NCBI GenBank assembly: GCA_964591605.1
Contig: CAZQEN010000145.1
Coordinates: forward strand, 1 to 17,582
Direction of reading: 5' to 3'
Origin: CAYLLT01 sp964591605
GTDB taxonomy: Bacteria; Planctomycetota; Phycisphaerae; UBA1845; PWPN01
Length of the DNA stretch: 17,582 nt
This document shows, one piece after another, positions 6,377 through 12,670 of this stretch; position 1 is the first letter of the stretch; every line of letters starts with the position of its first letter. Made by a program: the position numbers and the translations under genes. The notes beneath the pieces are model-generated. The model saw only the letters and a program-made list of their open reading frames with translations, was not told the DNA's origin and ran no database searches.

Positions 6377-6853
6377 ATGCCGCTTCAGGAAGCGCAGCAG
6401 TTGCAGGAGTTTGCAACCGAGCTCTTCGAACTTTCCAAAGCCGTATGGGCCGCTCAGACCCGCAGCCGATCGCGCGAGCAGACCGAGATCTCTGAAACGG
6501 AATTCCTGGCCCTGGATGTGCTCGCCAGGGCACGGGACCGCCTGACGGTGGGCGAAATCCAGCGCAGCATCGGCATCCTGCCCGCGCAGATGTCCCGGGT
6601 GATCCGTTCGCTGGAAAGCAAGGCCAGCCCCCCACTCATCACCTGTCGGATCAACCCGGATGACAAGCGTAAAGTGGACGTGGAATTGACCCCGGCGGGG
6701 CGAAAGGCCCACCAGGCCTACTGCCAATTAAAGCTGGGCAGCATCCAGAAAATGCTGCAGTCGCTCAGTGCCAGGGACCGGGAGGAATTCATGCGGATTC
6801 TGCGTCAGTTCCGGGTTTCTGTTCTTAACACCAATGATAACAATGGTTTATGA
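6377..6853 (+). CDS. MarR-family transcriptional regulator
   Basis: 158 residues. GAGG at 6365-6368, 8 nt upstream, supports this ATG over the out-of-frame ATG at 6363. The MarR winged-helix core is visible: SETEFLALDVLARA (helix 2), LTVGEIQRSIGILPAQMSRV with IRSLE (helix-turn-helix), then LITCRINPDDKRKVDVELTP (wing with the DDKR..V.LT signature) and GRKAH. A long C-terminal helix for dimerisation follows (LKLGSIQKMLQSLSARDREEF). Such dimers usually repress nearby genes and often their own. The gene is alone on its strand after the prophage remnant. The exported Tyr-rich gene lies 127 nt downstream, and a dyad at 6878-6895 between them is a candidate operator. Its ligand cannot be read from the sequence. 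Confidence 0.9.
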   Translation: MPLQEAQQLQEFATELFELSKAVWAAQTRSRSREQTEISETEFLALDVLARARDRLTVGEIQRSIGILPAQMSRVIRSLESKASPPLITCRINPDDKRKVDVELTPAGRKAHQAYCQLKLGSIQKMLQSLSARDREEFMRILRQFRVSVLNTNDNNGL

Positions 6854-6877
6854 TCATATACGAAATTCTGTTTCGAT

Positions 6878-6895
6878 TCGCAAACTTTTTTGCGA
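6878..6895. promoter_or_regulatory. Perfect 7-bp dyad between marR and the exported-protein gene
   Basis: TCGCAAA (6878-6884) and TTTGCGA (6889-6895) surround CTTT. It lies 25 nt past the marR stop in an AT-rich patch that also has CGAAA/TTTCG half sites (6861-6875). Either a MarR-type operator for the downstream gene or a weak terminator; the T run lies in the loop, which favours an operator. Confidence 0.4.
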
Positions 6896-6980
6896 GCGAT
6901 AGTGTCTATCCTTCTGAACGGACGAGCAGCCGGTTGGCGGCCTGTCCGATCCAGGAGAAACGACGAAGGAGTGTAAAGCC

Positions 6981-7283
6981 ATGACCGCGACCAAAGCCTC
7001 CATCACTGTTGCCGGCCTTCTTGCGGGCGTGCTGGCCTTCGGGGCAGCGGCCGAGCCGGCGAATGCTCAGTATTTCGTCAGCGGGTACTACGGCGGCTAT
7101 TGTGCCCCGCCGGTGTACGTGGCACCGCCGGTGTACTACGCACCGCCGGTCTACGCCGCCCCATGCTATCCGCGGGTCTACGGGTACTACGGCGGCGGGT
7201 ACTACCGACCGTACTGCGGCCCGTACGCGAGGCCCTACTATGGCCGGTCGTACGGATTCGGTTTCGGCTATCGACGCTGGTAA
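6981..7283 (+). CDS. Small exported Tyr/Pro/Gly-rich repeat protein
   Basis: 100 residues; AAGGAG at 6966-6971 precedes the ATG. Residues 1-29 form a signal peptide: KAS, a hydrophobic stretch ITVAGLLAGVLAFGAAA, and probable cleavage after ANA. The mature part is almost entirely Tyr, Pro, Gly, Ala, Val and Arg. Three APPVY-type repeats (encoded by near-identical 12-mers with an 18-bp period at 7107-7154) lead into YGYYGGGYYRPYCGPYARPYYGR-like sequence with a few Cys. The composition recalls Tyr-rich structural or envelope proteins, or adhesive or dityrosine-cross-linked proteins. No family function can be assigned. It has its own terminator downstream and may be under the MarR regulator. Confidence 0.8.
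   Translation: MTATKASITVAGLLAGVLAFGAAAEPANAQYFVSGYYGGYCAPPVYVAPPVYYAPPVYAAPCYPRVYGYYGGGYYRPYCGPYARPYYGRSYGFGFGYRRW
7107..7154 (+). repeat. 18-bp-period repeat encoding APPVY units
   Basis: CCGCCGGTGTAC at 7107-7118 and 7125-7136, and CCGCCGGTCTAC at 7143-7154. The period is exactly 18 bp (6 codons), which indicates recent expansion within the gene. Confidence 0.85.
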
Positions 7284-7403
7284 TCCCGGGCGGCCGGGGG
7301 GGCGGGCCTGATGCCCGCCGAGGCAGACGCCGTGTCTGCTCACCCGATGGCCCCATGGCCGCCCACACAAGCTGTTTGACGTAGGCGGTGGAGTCTACGC
7401 GGC

Positions 7404-7436
7404 TCAGGCCGGGTGCGGCGCCCGGCCTGATTTTTT
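7404..7436 (+). terminator. Rho-independent terminator after the exported Tyr-rich gene
   Basis: A perfect 10-bp stem, TCAGGCCGGG (7404-7413) with CCCGGCCTGA (7421-7430), around a 7-nt loop, then TTTTTT (7431-7436). It lies 121 nt past the stop codon; the leader in between has no other gene. Confidence 0.9.
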
Positions 7437-7675
7437 GCGCGCAGTGTCCGTGATGGGAAGCCCTCTGCTGCGGATTTCCGCGATGCTCAAGCGAGGTGCC
7501 GTCAGACCGCCATGTGCGCCGCACATCTGGCCGGGAGGATCGATTGATTCCCCATTCGCACGGAGATACGCTCTGGCTGGTGGATCAGACCGGGATTTCA
7601 CCACAGCGGGGCGGGAGAGCTTCGTATTCTGGCTCAAATATCTCATTCCGTCATCCTGGCACAAGGAACCGTCAC
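7437..7675 (+). promoter_or_regulatory. Leader of the DUF1080 gene with hairpin and weak promoter match
   Basis: No gene between the terminator and 7676. ATGTGC (7512-7517) and GCACAT (7521-7526) form a perfect 6-bp hairpin or operator around GCC. TTGATT (7544-7549), 17 nt, TACGCT (7567-7572) is a weak promoter match. Function inferred. Confidence 0.35.
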
Positions 7676-8419
7676 ATGGTACGACACGGCCGATCGTCCG
7701 CTCACGTCGCGTGTGTTGTCGCAGCATTCATTGCGCCCTTCGCGGTGGTCGGGGCGGATGACGAGCCGGCCCCGCCGCCCAGGGCCTTTATTGACGGGAC
7801 CGGGCCGGACTGGAGAACACTGGGCGAGGCGGATTTCGTGAATGTCAACTGCGATCCGGATACATGGACGTGGAACAAGGACCTCGCGATGTGTACGGGC
7901 AAGCCGGTGGGCGTCATCCGCTCGCGGAAGCGATTCACCAACTTCGAGCTGGTCGCCCGGTGGCGGCATCTGCGCTCCGGCGGCAACTCCGGCATCTTCG
8001 TGTGGACCAGCGACGAGGCGATCCAAGACCTCAAGCCCGGCGTCCTCCCGCCGGGCGGCATCGAAGTGCAGGTGCTCGATCACGGATACGCCGAGCAATA
8101 CGAGAAATCAAGCGGCAAAAAGGCCGACTGGTTCACCACGAACGGCGACGTCTTCCCGGTCGGCAAGGCCAGAATGAAGCCGTTTGCCCCCACCTCCCCG
8201 AACGGGCAGCGCAGTTTTCCCCGGAAGAATCTCAGCAAAGGGGTGGGGCAGTGGAATCACTACTACGTCCGCTCCATCAATGGGGAGATTCGACTGTGGG
8301 TCAATGGCGAAGAGGTGTCCGGCGGGAATGAGTGCGAGCCGCGCTCAGGGTATCTCTGCCTGGAATCCGAAGGCGCCCCCGTCGAGTTCAAATCGCTGCG
8401 GATCCGCGAACTCCCCTGA
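7676..8419 (+). CDS. Secreted DUF1080 / 3-keto-disaccharide hydrolase-fold protein
   Basis: 247 residues from the ATG at 7676; AAGGA at 7663-7667 and a signal peptide beginning there (hydrophobic CVVAAFIAPFAVVGA, then DDEP) choose this over the longer open frame. The rest is a concanavalin-like beta sandwich of the DUF1080 family: FTNFELVARWRHLRSGGNSG followed by IFV, then GGIEVQVLDHGYAEQY, GQWNHYYVRSINGEIRLWVN and a closing LESEGAPVEFKSLRIREL. These proteins are abundant in Planctomycetota and act outside the cytoplasm on sugars, some as 3-keto-disaccharide hydrolases. WNHYYV...G.I..WVNG and YLCLESEG..VEF.SLRI are the clearest family signatures. It appears monocistronic. Confidence 0.88.
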   Translation: MVRHGRSSAHVACVVAAFIAPFAVVGADDEPAPPPRAFIDGTGPDWRTLGEADFVNVNCDPDTWTWNKDLAMCTGKPVGVIRSRKRFTNFELVARWRHLRSGGNSGIFVWTSDEAIQDLKPGVLPPGGIEVQVLDHGYAEQYEKSSGKKADWFTTNGDVFPVGKARMKPFAPTSPNGQRSFPRKNLSKGVGQWNHYYVRSINGEIRLWVNGEEVSGGNECEPRSGYLCLESEGAPVEFKSLRIRELP

Positions 8420-8525
8420 CGGATTGGATGAGCCTGTCACCGGCCGACCGTTGGGCTCGCCCGCCTGGGCATCGAATCGTCGCTCCGCCCGTGCGGACGG
8501 CCGGGAAAACGGACGGAAAAGCAGG

Positions 8526-8558
8526 AAAAGGAGACATTAAAGTAGAATGTCCCCCTTT
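8526..8558. repeat. REP-like imperfect inverted repeat at the glgP breakpoint
   Basis: Arms at 8526-8538 (AAAAGGAGACATT) and 8546-8558 (AATGTCCCCCTTT) match at 11 of 13 positions around a 7-nt loop. The AATGTCCCC / GGGGACATT half resembles repeats I associate with REP-type transposases. It ends 5 nt before the glycogen phosphorylase similarity begins. Confidence 0.55.
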
Positions 8559-8562
8559 GGCT

Positions 8563-9156
8563 TGCGAACTGCTCCAGAGGGAAATCATCCCGATGTTCTA
8601 CGACCGCGGGGCCGACGGCCTGCCGCGGCGCTGGATTGCGGCGATGAAGTCGTCGATGCGCACCTGCTGCCCGTTCTTCAATACCAACCGCATGGTGCAG
8701 GAGTACACGGAGAAATTCTACCTGCCCGCCGCGCAGCGCTGGCGGCGGTTCACGGCCGACAACTACAAGGTCACCCGCGAGGTGGCCGCGTGGCGCAGCA
8801 AGCTCCAGAGCCGCTGGGACGAAGTGCGAATCGAGGCGGTCGAGGCCAACATCTCCGAGCAGACGGTGGTCGGCAACGAGCTGCCGGTCAGCGCCCAGAT
8901 CCGCCTGGGTTCGATCAAACCCGAGGAGATCGCGGTCGAGCTCTACTTCGGCCCGCTCGACGCCCGCGGCCTGATCACCACGGGCAACTCCGCCCCGCTC
9001 ACCTGCGAGGGTTCCAACGGGAGTATGGAAACCTACCGCTACAGCGGCGCCATCCCCTGCGAATACTGCGGCCGGTACGGCTACGCCCTCCGCATCGTCC
9101 CCAACCACCCCGAACTCGCCGCCCGGTACCACGTCGGGCTCGTGCGGTGGGGGTGA
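8563..9156 (+). pseudogene. glgP: Alpha-glucan (glycogen) phosphorylase, C-terminal remnant
   Basis: About 197 residues of the C-terminal end of the bacterial alpha-glucan phosphorylase family (GT35): CELLQREIIPMFYDRGADGLP followed by RRW, then AMKSSMRT...FNTNRMVQEYTEKFYLPAAQRW, and the beta-rich tail ending HVGLVRWG. The normal protein is about 700-850 residues. The catalytic centre and the PLP-binding lysine region (a GTSGMK-like motif) lie upstream of this part and are absent. In frame upstream there is only non-homologous sequence (8332-8562), and no start codon has a ribosome-binding site. The reading frame is intact with no internal stop, so truncation is recent or the join is an assembly error. 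A REP-like hairpin sits at the breakpoint. Confidence 0.8.
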
Positions 9157-9183
9157 GGTGTGACACCGCGGAGTCTAACCTGT

Positions 9184-10104
9184 TCAGCCCGCAGCCGGCG
9201 TCTCGCCGGCAAAGAGTAAGATCCGTGCCGCTTCGGTGATCGCAATCACCGCGGGATGCTTGAGCCGGCGCTCGACACTTATGGCATAAAACCGCTCGGT
9301 TCGGTCCTCGATGGCGCCGATAAGCTCGATACGGCGATCCTCTGTGATTTGCGGGGCAATCGCATCGTGGGCGGGAAAGAAGCCGCGCCCCTGCCGGCCC
9401 AAAGCCATCATAAGTTCGATGTCCTCAAACTCACCCACTATGCCGGGCCGAACGCCAGTGGCATGGAACCACAGATCCAGCGCACCCCGCATTGCCGCAG
9501 TCGCGGCCGGAAGCAGCGCTGGCGCCCCCGTCAACGAGCCCGGAAAACCCCTTCGCAATCGCCCAGCCAAGTCAGGTACTGCAAAGAATGCTATTCCGCA
9601 CTGCCCGAGCGGATGGCTGAATGCACGTACCCTGATCTGCGGATCCAGCGGGGCGTCGGAAAGCACCAGATCTACCTCATGCACCGACAGCCGTGGCAGC
9701 AACTGCGAAGGTGTGCCCTCGTGGCAGATGATCTGAACGGGCTCGGGGAGGTCGAAGGCGGGCTCAAGCAGGCGGCACACGATCAGCTTGGGGAGTGTGT
9801 CCTGGGCACCGACATGCAGCCGCGTTGGATGGCTCGCGGAACGGTCCTTGACAGCAGCAACGAGTTCGCCGCCCAAGGCAAAAATCTCGGTGGCATAGCG
9901 GTACACCGCCTGGCCGGTCTCAGTCAGAACCAGATTGCGGCCGGAACGCTGGAAGAGCCTGGCTCCGAGACATTTCTCGAGGACTCGTATCTGGTTTGAG
10001 ATCGTGGACTGGGTGAGAAGAAGCCGATCGCATGCGGCCGCGATCGTCCCTTCTTTCGCGACGGTCCAGAAGTATCGTAAGTGCTGGTAGTTAAGCGATT
10101 CCAT
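9184..10104 (-). CDS. nhaR: LysR-family regulator, NhaR-like
   Basis: 306 residues starting MESLNYQHLRYFWTVAKEGT. The winged HTH spans about residues 5-65, with QSTISNQIRVLEKCLGARLF as the recognition region, and GRNLVLTETGQAVYRYA matches NhaR-type LysR proteins, which activate Na+/H+ antiporter and related stress genes. The rest is the two-lobed co-inducer domain. A longer frame continues upstream, but homology starts at 10104, and a strong promoter lies immediately before it with no Shine-Dalgarno, implying a leaderless transcript. It is transcribed divergently from the stress operon that starts at 10237. A LysR gene divergent from its target is common, so that operon is a plausible target. 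No antiporter gene is in the window. The nhaR name is by similarity, not proof of the Na+ response. Confidence 0.82.
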   Translation of the reverse strand: MESLNYQHLRYFWTVAKEGTIAAACDRLLLTQSTISNQIRVLEKCLGARLFQRSGRNLVLTETGQAVYRYATEIFALGGELVAAVKDRSASHPTRLHVGAQDTLPKLIVCRLLEPAFDLPEPVQIICHEGTPSQLLPRLSVHEVDLVLSDAPLDPQIRVRAFSHPLGQCGIAFFAVPDLAGRLRRGFPGSLTGAPALLPAATAAMRGALDLWFHATGVRPGIVGEFEDIELMMALGRQGRGFFPAHDAIAPQITEDRRIELIGAIEDRTERFYAISVERRLKHPAVIAITEAARILLFAGETPAAG

Positions 10105-10105
10105 G

Positions 10106-10140
10106 CAGTGTATTATACATTCACTGGATCGAACGATCAA
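10106..10140 (-). promoter_or_regulatory. Near-consensus promoter with dyad, leaderless lysR start
   Basis: On the - strand TTGATC (10140-10135), 17 nt, TATAAT (10117-10112). The transcription start expected 6-7 nt past the -10 is about 10105, abutting the ATG at 10104. CAGTG (10106-10110) and CACTG (10122-10126) form an N11-spaced dyad over the -10, suited to autorepression by the LysR protein. Confidence 0.7.
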
Positions 10141-10197
10141 CTCAATGCTTTGAATGAAACCAGGCATTCTCGCCAGCCGTACGAGGGATGGAAGCGC

Positions 10198-10213
10198 TGG
10201 CTTGGTCTGTGCC
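10198..10213 (+). promoter_or_regulatory. Possible sigma-54 -24/-12 promoter of the stress operon
   Basis: TGGCTTG, 4 nt, GTGCC matches TGGCACG-N4-TTGCA at TGGC, the G, and TGC with correct spacing. Transcription would start near 10224, 2 nt before the ribosome-binding site at 10226. No sigma-70 promoter is evident upstream. The match is partial and could be chance. Confidence 0.25.
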
Positions 10214-10236
10214 CATGTGCATAAAGGGAGGTCGGG

Positions 10237-10602
10237 ATGCGCGTCCACGTTTCCGCCAAGAACGTCAGAGTGGCCCCGTCGTTATCGGAGTTCATCGAAC
10301 GACGCCTGGGATTCGCCTTGGGGCGATTCGCGTCGCAAGTGATCAAAGTGGTGGTACGTCTTCACGACCTGAACGGTCCGCGTGGCGGTATCGACCAGCG
10401 ATGTCGCATTGATGCGAGCGTCGCCCCTTCGGTTCGCAAGACGGTCCAGGGCAAGGCGGCGAGTCTGGAGGCGGCAATCTGCCAAGCTGTGGATCGGATC
10501 GCCTGCGTGGTCCGGAAGGATTTTGCCCGACGACGGACCCGCCGCTTTCGCGCAGACAAGGCGTGTTGCAGGAACGGCCCTCCCGTGAGGGCCGGGTGGT
10601 AA
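10237..10602 (+). CDS. Short ribosome hibernation factor, HPF/RaiA-like
   Basis: 121 residues; GGGAGG at 10226-10231 lies 5 nt before the ATG. The N-terminal ~95 residues follow the HPF/RaiA (sigma-54 modulation/S30EA) pattern: MRVHVSAKNVRVAPSLSEFI, ERRLGFALGRFASQVIKVVV, RLHDLNGPRGG, CRIDASVAP, VQGKAASLEAAICQAVDRI. These small proteins bind the 30S decoding region and inactivate ribosomes under starvation. It lacks the C-terminal dimerisation domain of long HPFs. The basic tail (RKDFARRRTRRFRADKACC) could help rRNA binding. It is first in a co-directional cluster of stress genes, divergent from the LysR gene. Confidence 0.8.
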   Translation: MRVHVSAKNVRVAPSLSEFIERRLGFALGRFASQVIKVVVRLHDLNGPRGGIDQRCRIDASVAPSVRKTVQGKAASLEAAICQAVDRIACVVRKDFARRRTRRFRADKACCRNGPPVRAGW

Positions 10603-10658
10603 GCAGGTGTCCCGGGCCTGAGGAGCTCGGGTTGGAACGAACGGAAGCGAGGTGTGAG

Positions 10659-11060
10659 ATGACATCCCGCCGCATCAGAACTCGACATCCCCATATTTCG
10701 GGGCGCATGACGAGGGCGATGCCGGCGACTCGGGCAGCCAGCCCATGCTCTGCACCCGACGATTCCGGAGCGTTCTGTTTCGCGGACGCACATTATCAGC
10801 ATCAATCGGGTCGCGTTCTCCTCGGCAAGCGGGAGAGCTCTGCGGGGGAGCAGCAGTTTACTGCCGAGGCGTCCCGCCCCTGCTTTTGCTGGATGGGCGG
10901 GCTCGAACGGTGCGATGCGTGCAAGGGGCGAGGTTGCTCCGAAGACCGGGACACCTGCGATCATTGTCTGGGCATGGGCTACAGCAACTGTGATTTCTGC
11001 GGCGGCTCCGTGCTGGTCACCTGCGACAGCATCACTCCGGAGCGCCGCGTGTCCGTTTGA
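10659..11060 (+). CDS. Zinc-knuckle protein with DnaJ-type CxxCxGxG repeats
   Basis: 133 residues; AGGTG at 10650-10654 and spacing support the ATG at 10659 over the longer open frame from 10563. The first half is basic and low-complexity. The C-terminal 50 residues carry CDACKGRG, CDHCLGMG and CDFCGGS, with further Cys in CFCW and LVTCDS, close to the DnaJ central zinc-binding pattern CxxCxGxG. Three such units would bind one or two zinc ions. In DnaJ this domain acts with the J domain in client binding; here no J domain is present, so a redox- or zinc-linked chaperone adaptor or scaffold role is only a guess. It follows the HPF-like gene by 56 nt and precedes the CBM48 gene by 24 nt. Confidence 0.65.
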   Translation: MTSRRIRTRHPHISGRMTRAMPATRAASPCSAPDDSGAFCFADAHYQHQSGRVLLGKRESSAGEQQFTAEASRPCFCWMGGLERCDACKGRGCSEDRDTCDHCLGMGYSNCDFCGGSVLVTCDSITPERRVSV

Positions 11061-11084
11061 GCAGGAACGACCCAAGGAGGAGCC

Positions 11085-11390
11085 ATGACGAGCCAGGATC
11101 ACGAGGGGGCGTTGGTGTTCCGCCTGCACCGACCGCGAGCCCAACGCGTCAGCGTGGCCGGCGATTTCAACGGGTGGAATCCCGACGCCATGCACATGAG
11201 GCTGATGCGTGACGGCTGGTGGACGTGCCGGATGCGGTTGGTCCCCGGCATCTATCAGTTCCGCTACTGCGTTGACGGAGAATGGCTCTCGGACTATGCC
11301 GCGTTTGGTCTGATTCCGGGGCCCTATGGGTGGAATTCGGTTGTCTGCGTCGATTCGAAGGCACAACGAGATGAGGAGATCGGACAATGA
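11085..11390 (+). CDS. Stand-alone CBM48 / AMPK-type glycogen-binding domain protein
   Basis: 101 residues; AAGGAGG lies just before the ATG. The whole protein is one Early-set domain of the AMPK1_CBM / CBM48 family: FRLHRPRAQRVSVAGDFNGW, then DGWWTCRMRLVPGIYQFRYC, VDGEWLSDYAA and a final WNSVVCVD. In family members VAGDFNGW, the DG.W and YQF.Y..DG..W form the glycogen-contacting face. Such domains usually sit on kinases, branching enzymes or phosphatases. As a separate small protein it may tether partners to glycogen or sense it. No enzyme domain is attached, and a glgP remnant lies 2 kb upstream. Its stop overlaps the next ATG by 4 nt (ATGA). Confidence 0.85.
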   Translation: MTSQDHEGALVFRLHRPRAQRVSVAGDFNGWNPDAMHMRLMRDGWWTCRMRLVPGIYQFRYCVDGEWLSDYAAFGLIPGPYGWNSVVCVDSKAQRDEEIGQ

Positions 11391-11602
11391 GGACTCGTTC
11401 GTGCGACGCGTCTCGCTCAATTGCAGTCGACCAGCGCTGCGAGACGACACTTGACGAGTCGGTTCGTGGTCACAGGGTCGCTTTGCCCGAGGCAAGCGCG
11501 CGCCAGCGCCTGGACGCTGCCCCGCGCCAGGAAATCGGCCTCGCGTCACTGTGGACGAACTCGGAAAACGCCAAGCTACCTCCAGAAGTGTTCCTCGGAT
11601 GA
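11387..11602 (+). CDS. Doubtful small ORF, translationally coupled
   Basis: 71 residues starting in an ATGA overlap with the CBM48 stop codon, the classic coupling signal. No recognised motif. The sequence is Arg/Ala-rich with a final ENAKLPPEVFLG. The 312-nt gap before the Usp gene contains no better candidate and could instead be a long untranslated spacer, so confidence is low. Confidence 0.35.
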   Translation: MRTRSCDASRSIAVDQRCETTLDESVRGHRVALPEASARQRLDAAPRQEIGLASLWTNSENAKLPPEVFLG

Positions 11603-11702
11603 CCGGTCGAGGTTTGAACCGTCGCCGCCGACAGGAACGGGCCTGATGCCCAGCTATCGTGAAGGGGCGGGTTTGGCGTTGCGATGGAAAGAGGTGATCT
11701 CC

Positions 11703-12602
11703 ATGAAAGCTCTTCGGAAACTCGGAATGTACCTGAACGATGAACCGGGCGACAAGGAAACTCTGGCGTTTGCGGGCCTGCTGGCCAGGTTGGGGAAGCC
11801 TGACTCGATCTATTGCATACATGTGCGCGGCATTGAAGATCCGGTCGACACGCCTGCCCCGGAACATGATAGGATTCGTCGCCAGCTTCTCGAATCGCTT
11901 CCGGAGGACATGGCGAATGGCATCGAGATACACGTCTCTGAGGCCACCGGTCTTCAGGAAATGCTCCGCACTGCGCGCGATCGCGACCTGGACATGATTG
12001 TCGTTGGCCGTCGCCTGCCGAACGATCAGATGGGGCTGGGCGCGGCGTTCTACCGCTTGGCCCGCAAAACTCCGTGTGACGTACTGGTTGTTCCGGCGGG
12101 CGCCCGCGCACACCTAAGCCGCCTCTTAGTTCTTGTTGACGGCTCCGAGCACTCAAGGATGGCGCTGGAGACGGCCATTCACATTGCCCGCACGAGCGGC
12201 GAGAGACCACAAGTCCTGGTCCAGTCGGTGTACAGCGTGGGCTACGGATACAGTTACACGGGCAAGACATTTGAAGGGGCGGCTCATCAGATGGAGACCG
12301 TGACCCGGACGCGGATCGAGGAGTTCCTTGCGGACGTGGATACCAGCAGAGTGGATTTCAACGTCGTTTATACCTGTTCGCTGGACATCGCCGGTGCATC
12401 CTACAATCTGGCATCCGCCGGGAACATGGATGCGATCGTGATCGGCAGCCGCGGGGCCACGTTGCCGGCGATCGCGCTGCTCGGCGGCACGACCGAGCGG
12501 GTCCTGCTGAATGCTCCTGTCCCGGTGCTGCTGGTCAAGCGCAAAGGAGAGACTTTCGGATTCCTCAATGCGGTGTTGGCCCAGTTCCAGGAGCCCGGAT
12601 AA
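11703..12602 (+). CDS. Tandem universal stress protein (two Usp domains)
   Basis: 299 residues from ATG 11703, with GAGGTG upstream; the longer frame from 11421 is not supported. Two UspA folds: residues 1-140 ending DLDMIVVGRRLPNDQMG...LARKTPCDVLVVPA, and residues 141-299 with LVLVDGSEHSRMALETAIHI then AIVIGSRG, LLGGTTERVL and APVPVLLVKR. The second domain has the ATP-binding GSRG...GGTTERV signature (G-x2-G-x9-G-S/T type). The first keeps VVGR but not the full nucleotide loop, so it may be non-binding. Such proteins respond to starvation, low oxygen or DNA damage. It lies 68 nt before the P-type ATPase, a pairing also seen in Mycobacterium Rv1996-ctpF. Confidence 0.9.
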   Translation: MKALRKLGMYLNDEPGDKETLAFAGLLARLGKPDSIYCIHVRGIEDPVDTPAPEHDRIRRQLLESLPEDMANGIEIHVSEATGLQEMLRTARDRDLDMIVVGRRLPNDQMGLGAAFYRLARKTPCDVLVVPAGARAHLSRLLVLVDGSEHSRMALETAIHIARTSGERPQVLVQSVYSVGYGYSYTGKTFEGAAHQMETVTRTRIEEFLADVDTSRVDFNVVYTCSLDIAGASYNLASAGNMDAIVIGSRGATLPAIALLGGTTERVLLNAPVPVLLVKRKGETFGFLNAVLAQFQEPG

Positions 12603-12670
12603 GGTAATTCCGCCGCGCGGACCATCGCGTGTCCATTCACAACAGAGCTACTTCTACCAAGAGAACGCAG

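Noticed and set aside
8332..8562. N-terminal extension of the glgP fragment
   Set aside because: In frame but without similarity to phosphorylases, partly overlapping the DUF1080 gene, and lacking a ribosome-binding site.
9157..9167. GGTGT-G-ACACC palindrome between glgP remnant and lysR as a terminator
   Set aside because: Only 5-bp arms with a 1-nt loop and no T tract on either strand.
10362..12113. 583-codon open frame on the - strand across the stress operon
   Set aside because: Runs antisense to four well-supported + strand genes; Arg/Pro-rich shadow composition and no ribosome-binding site.
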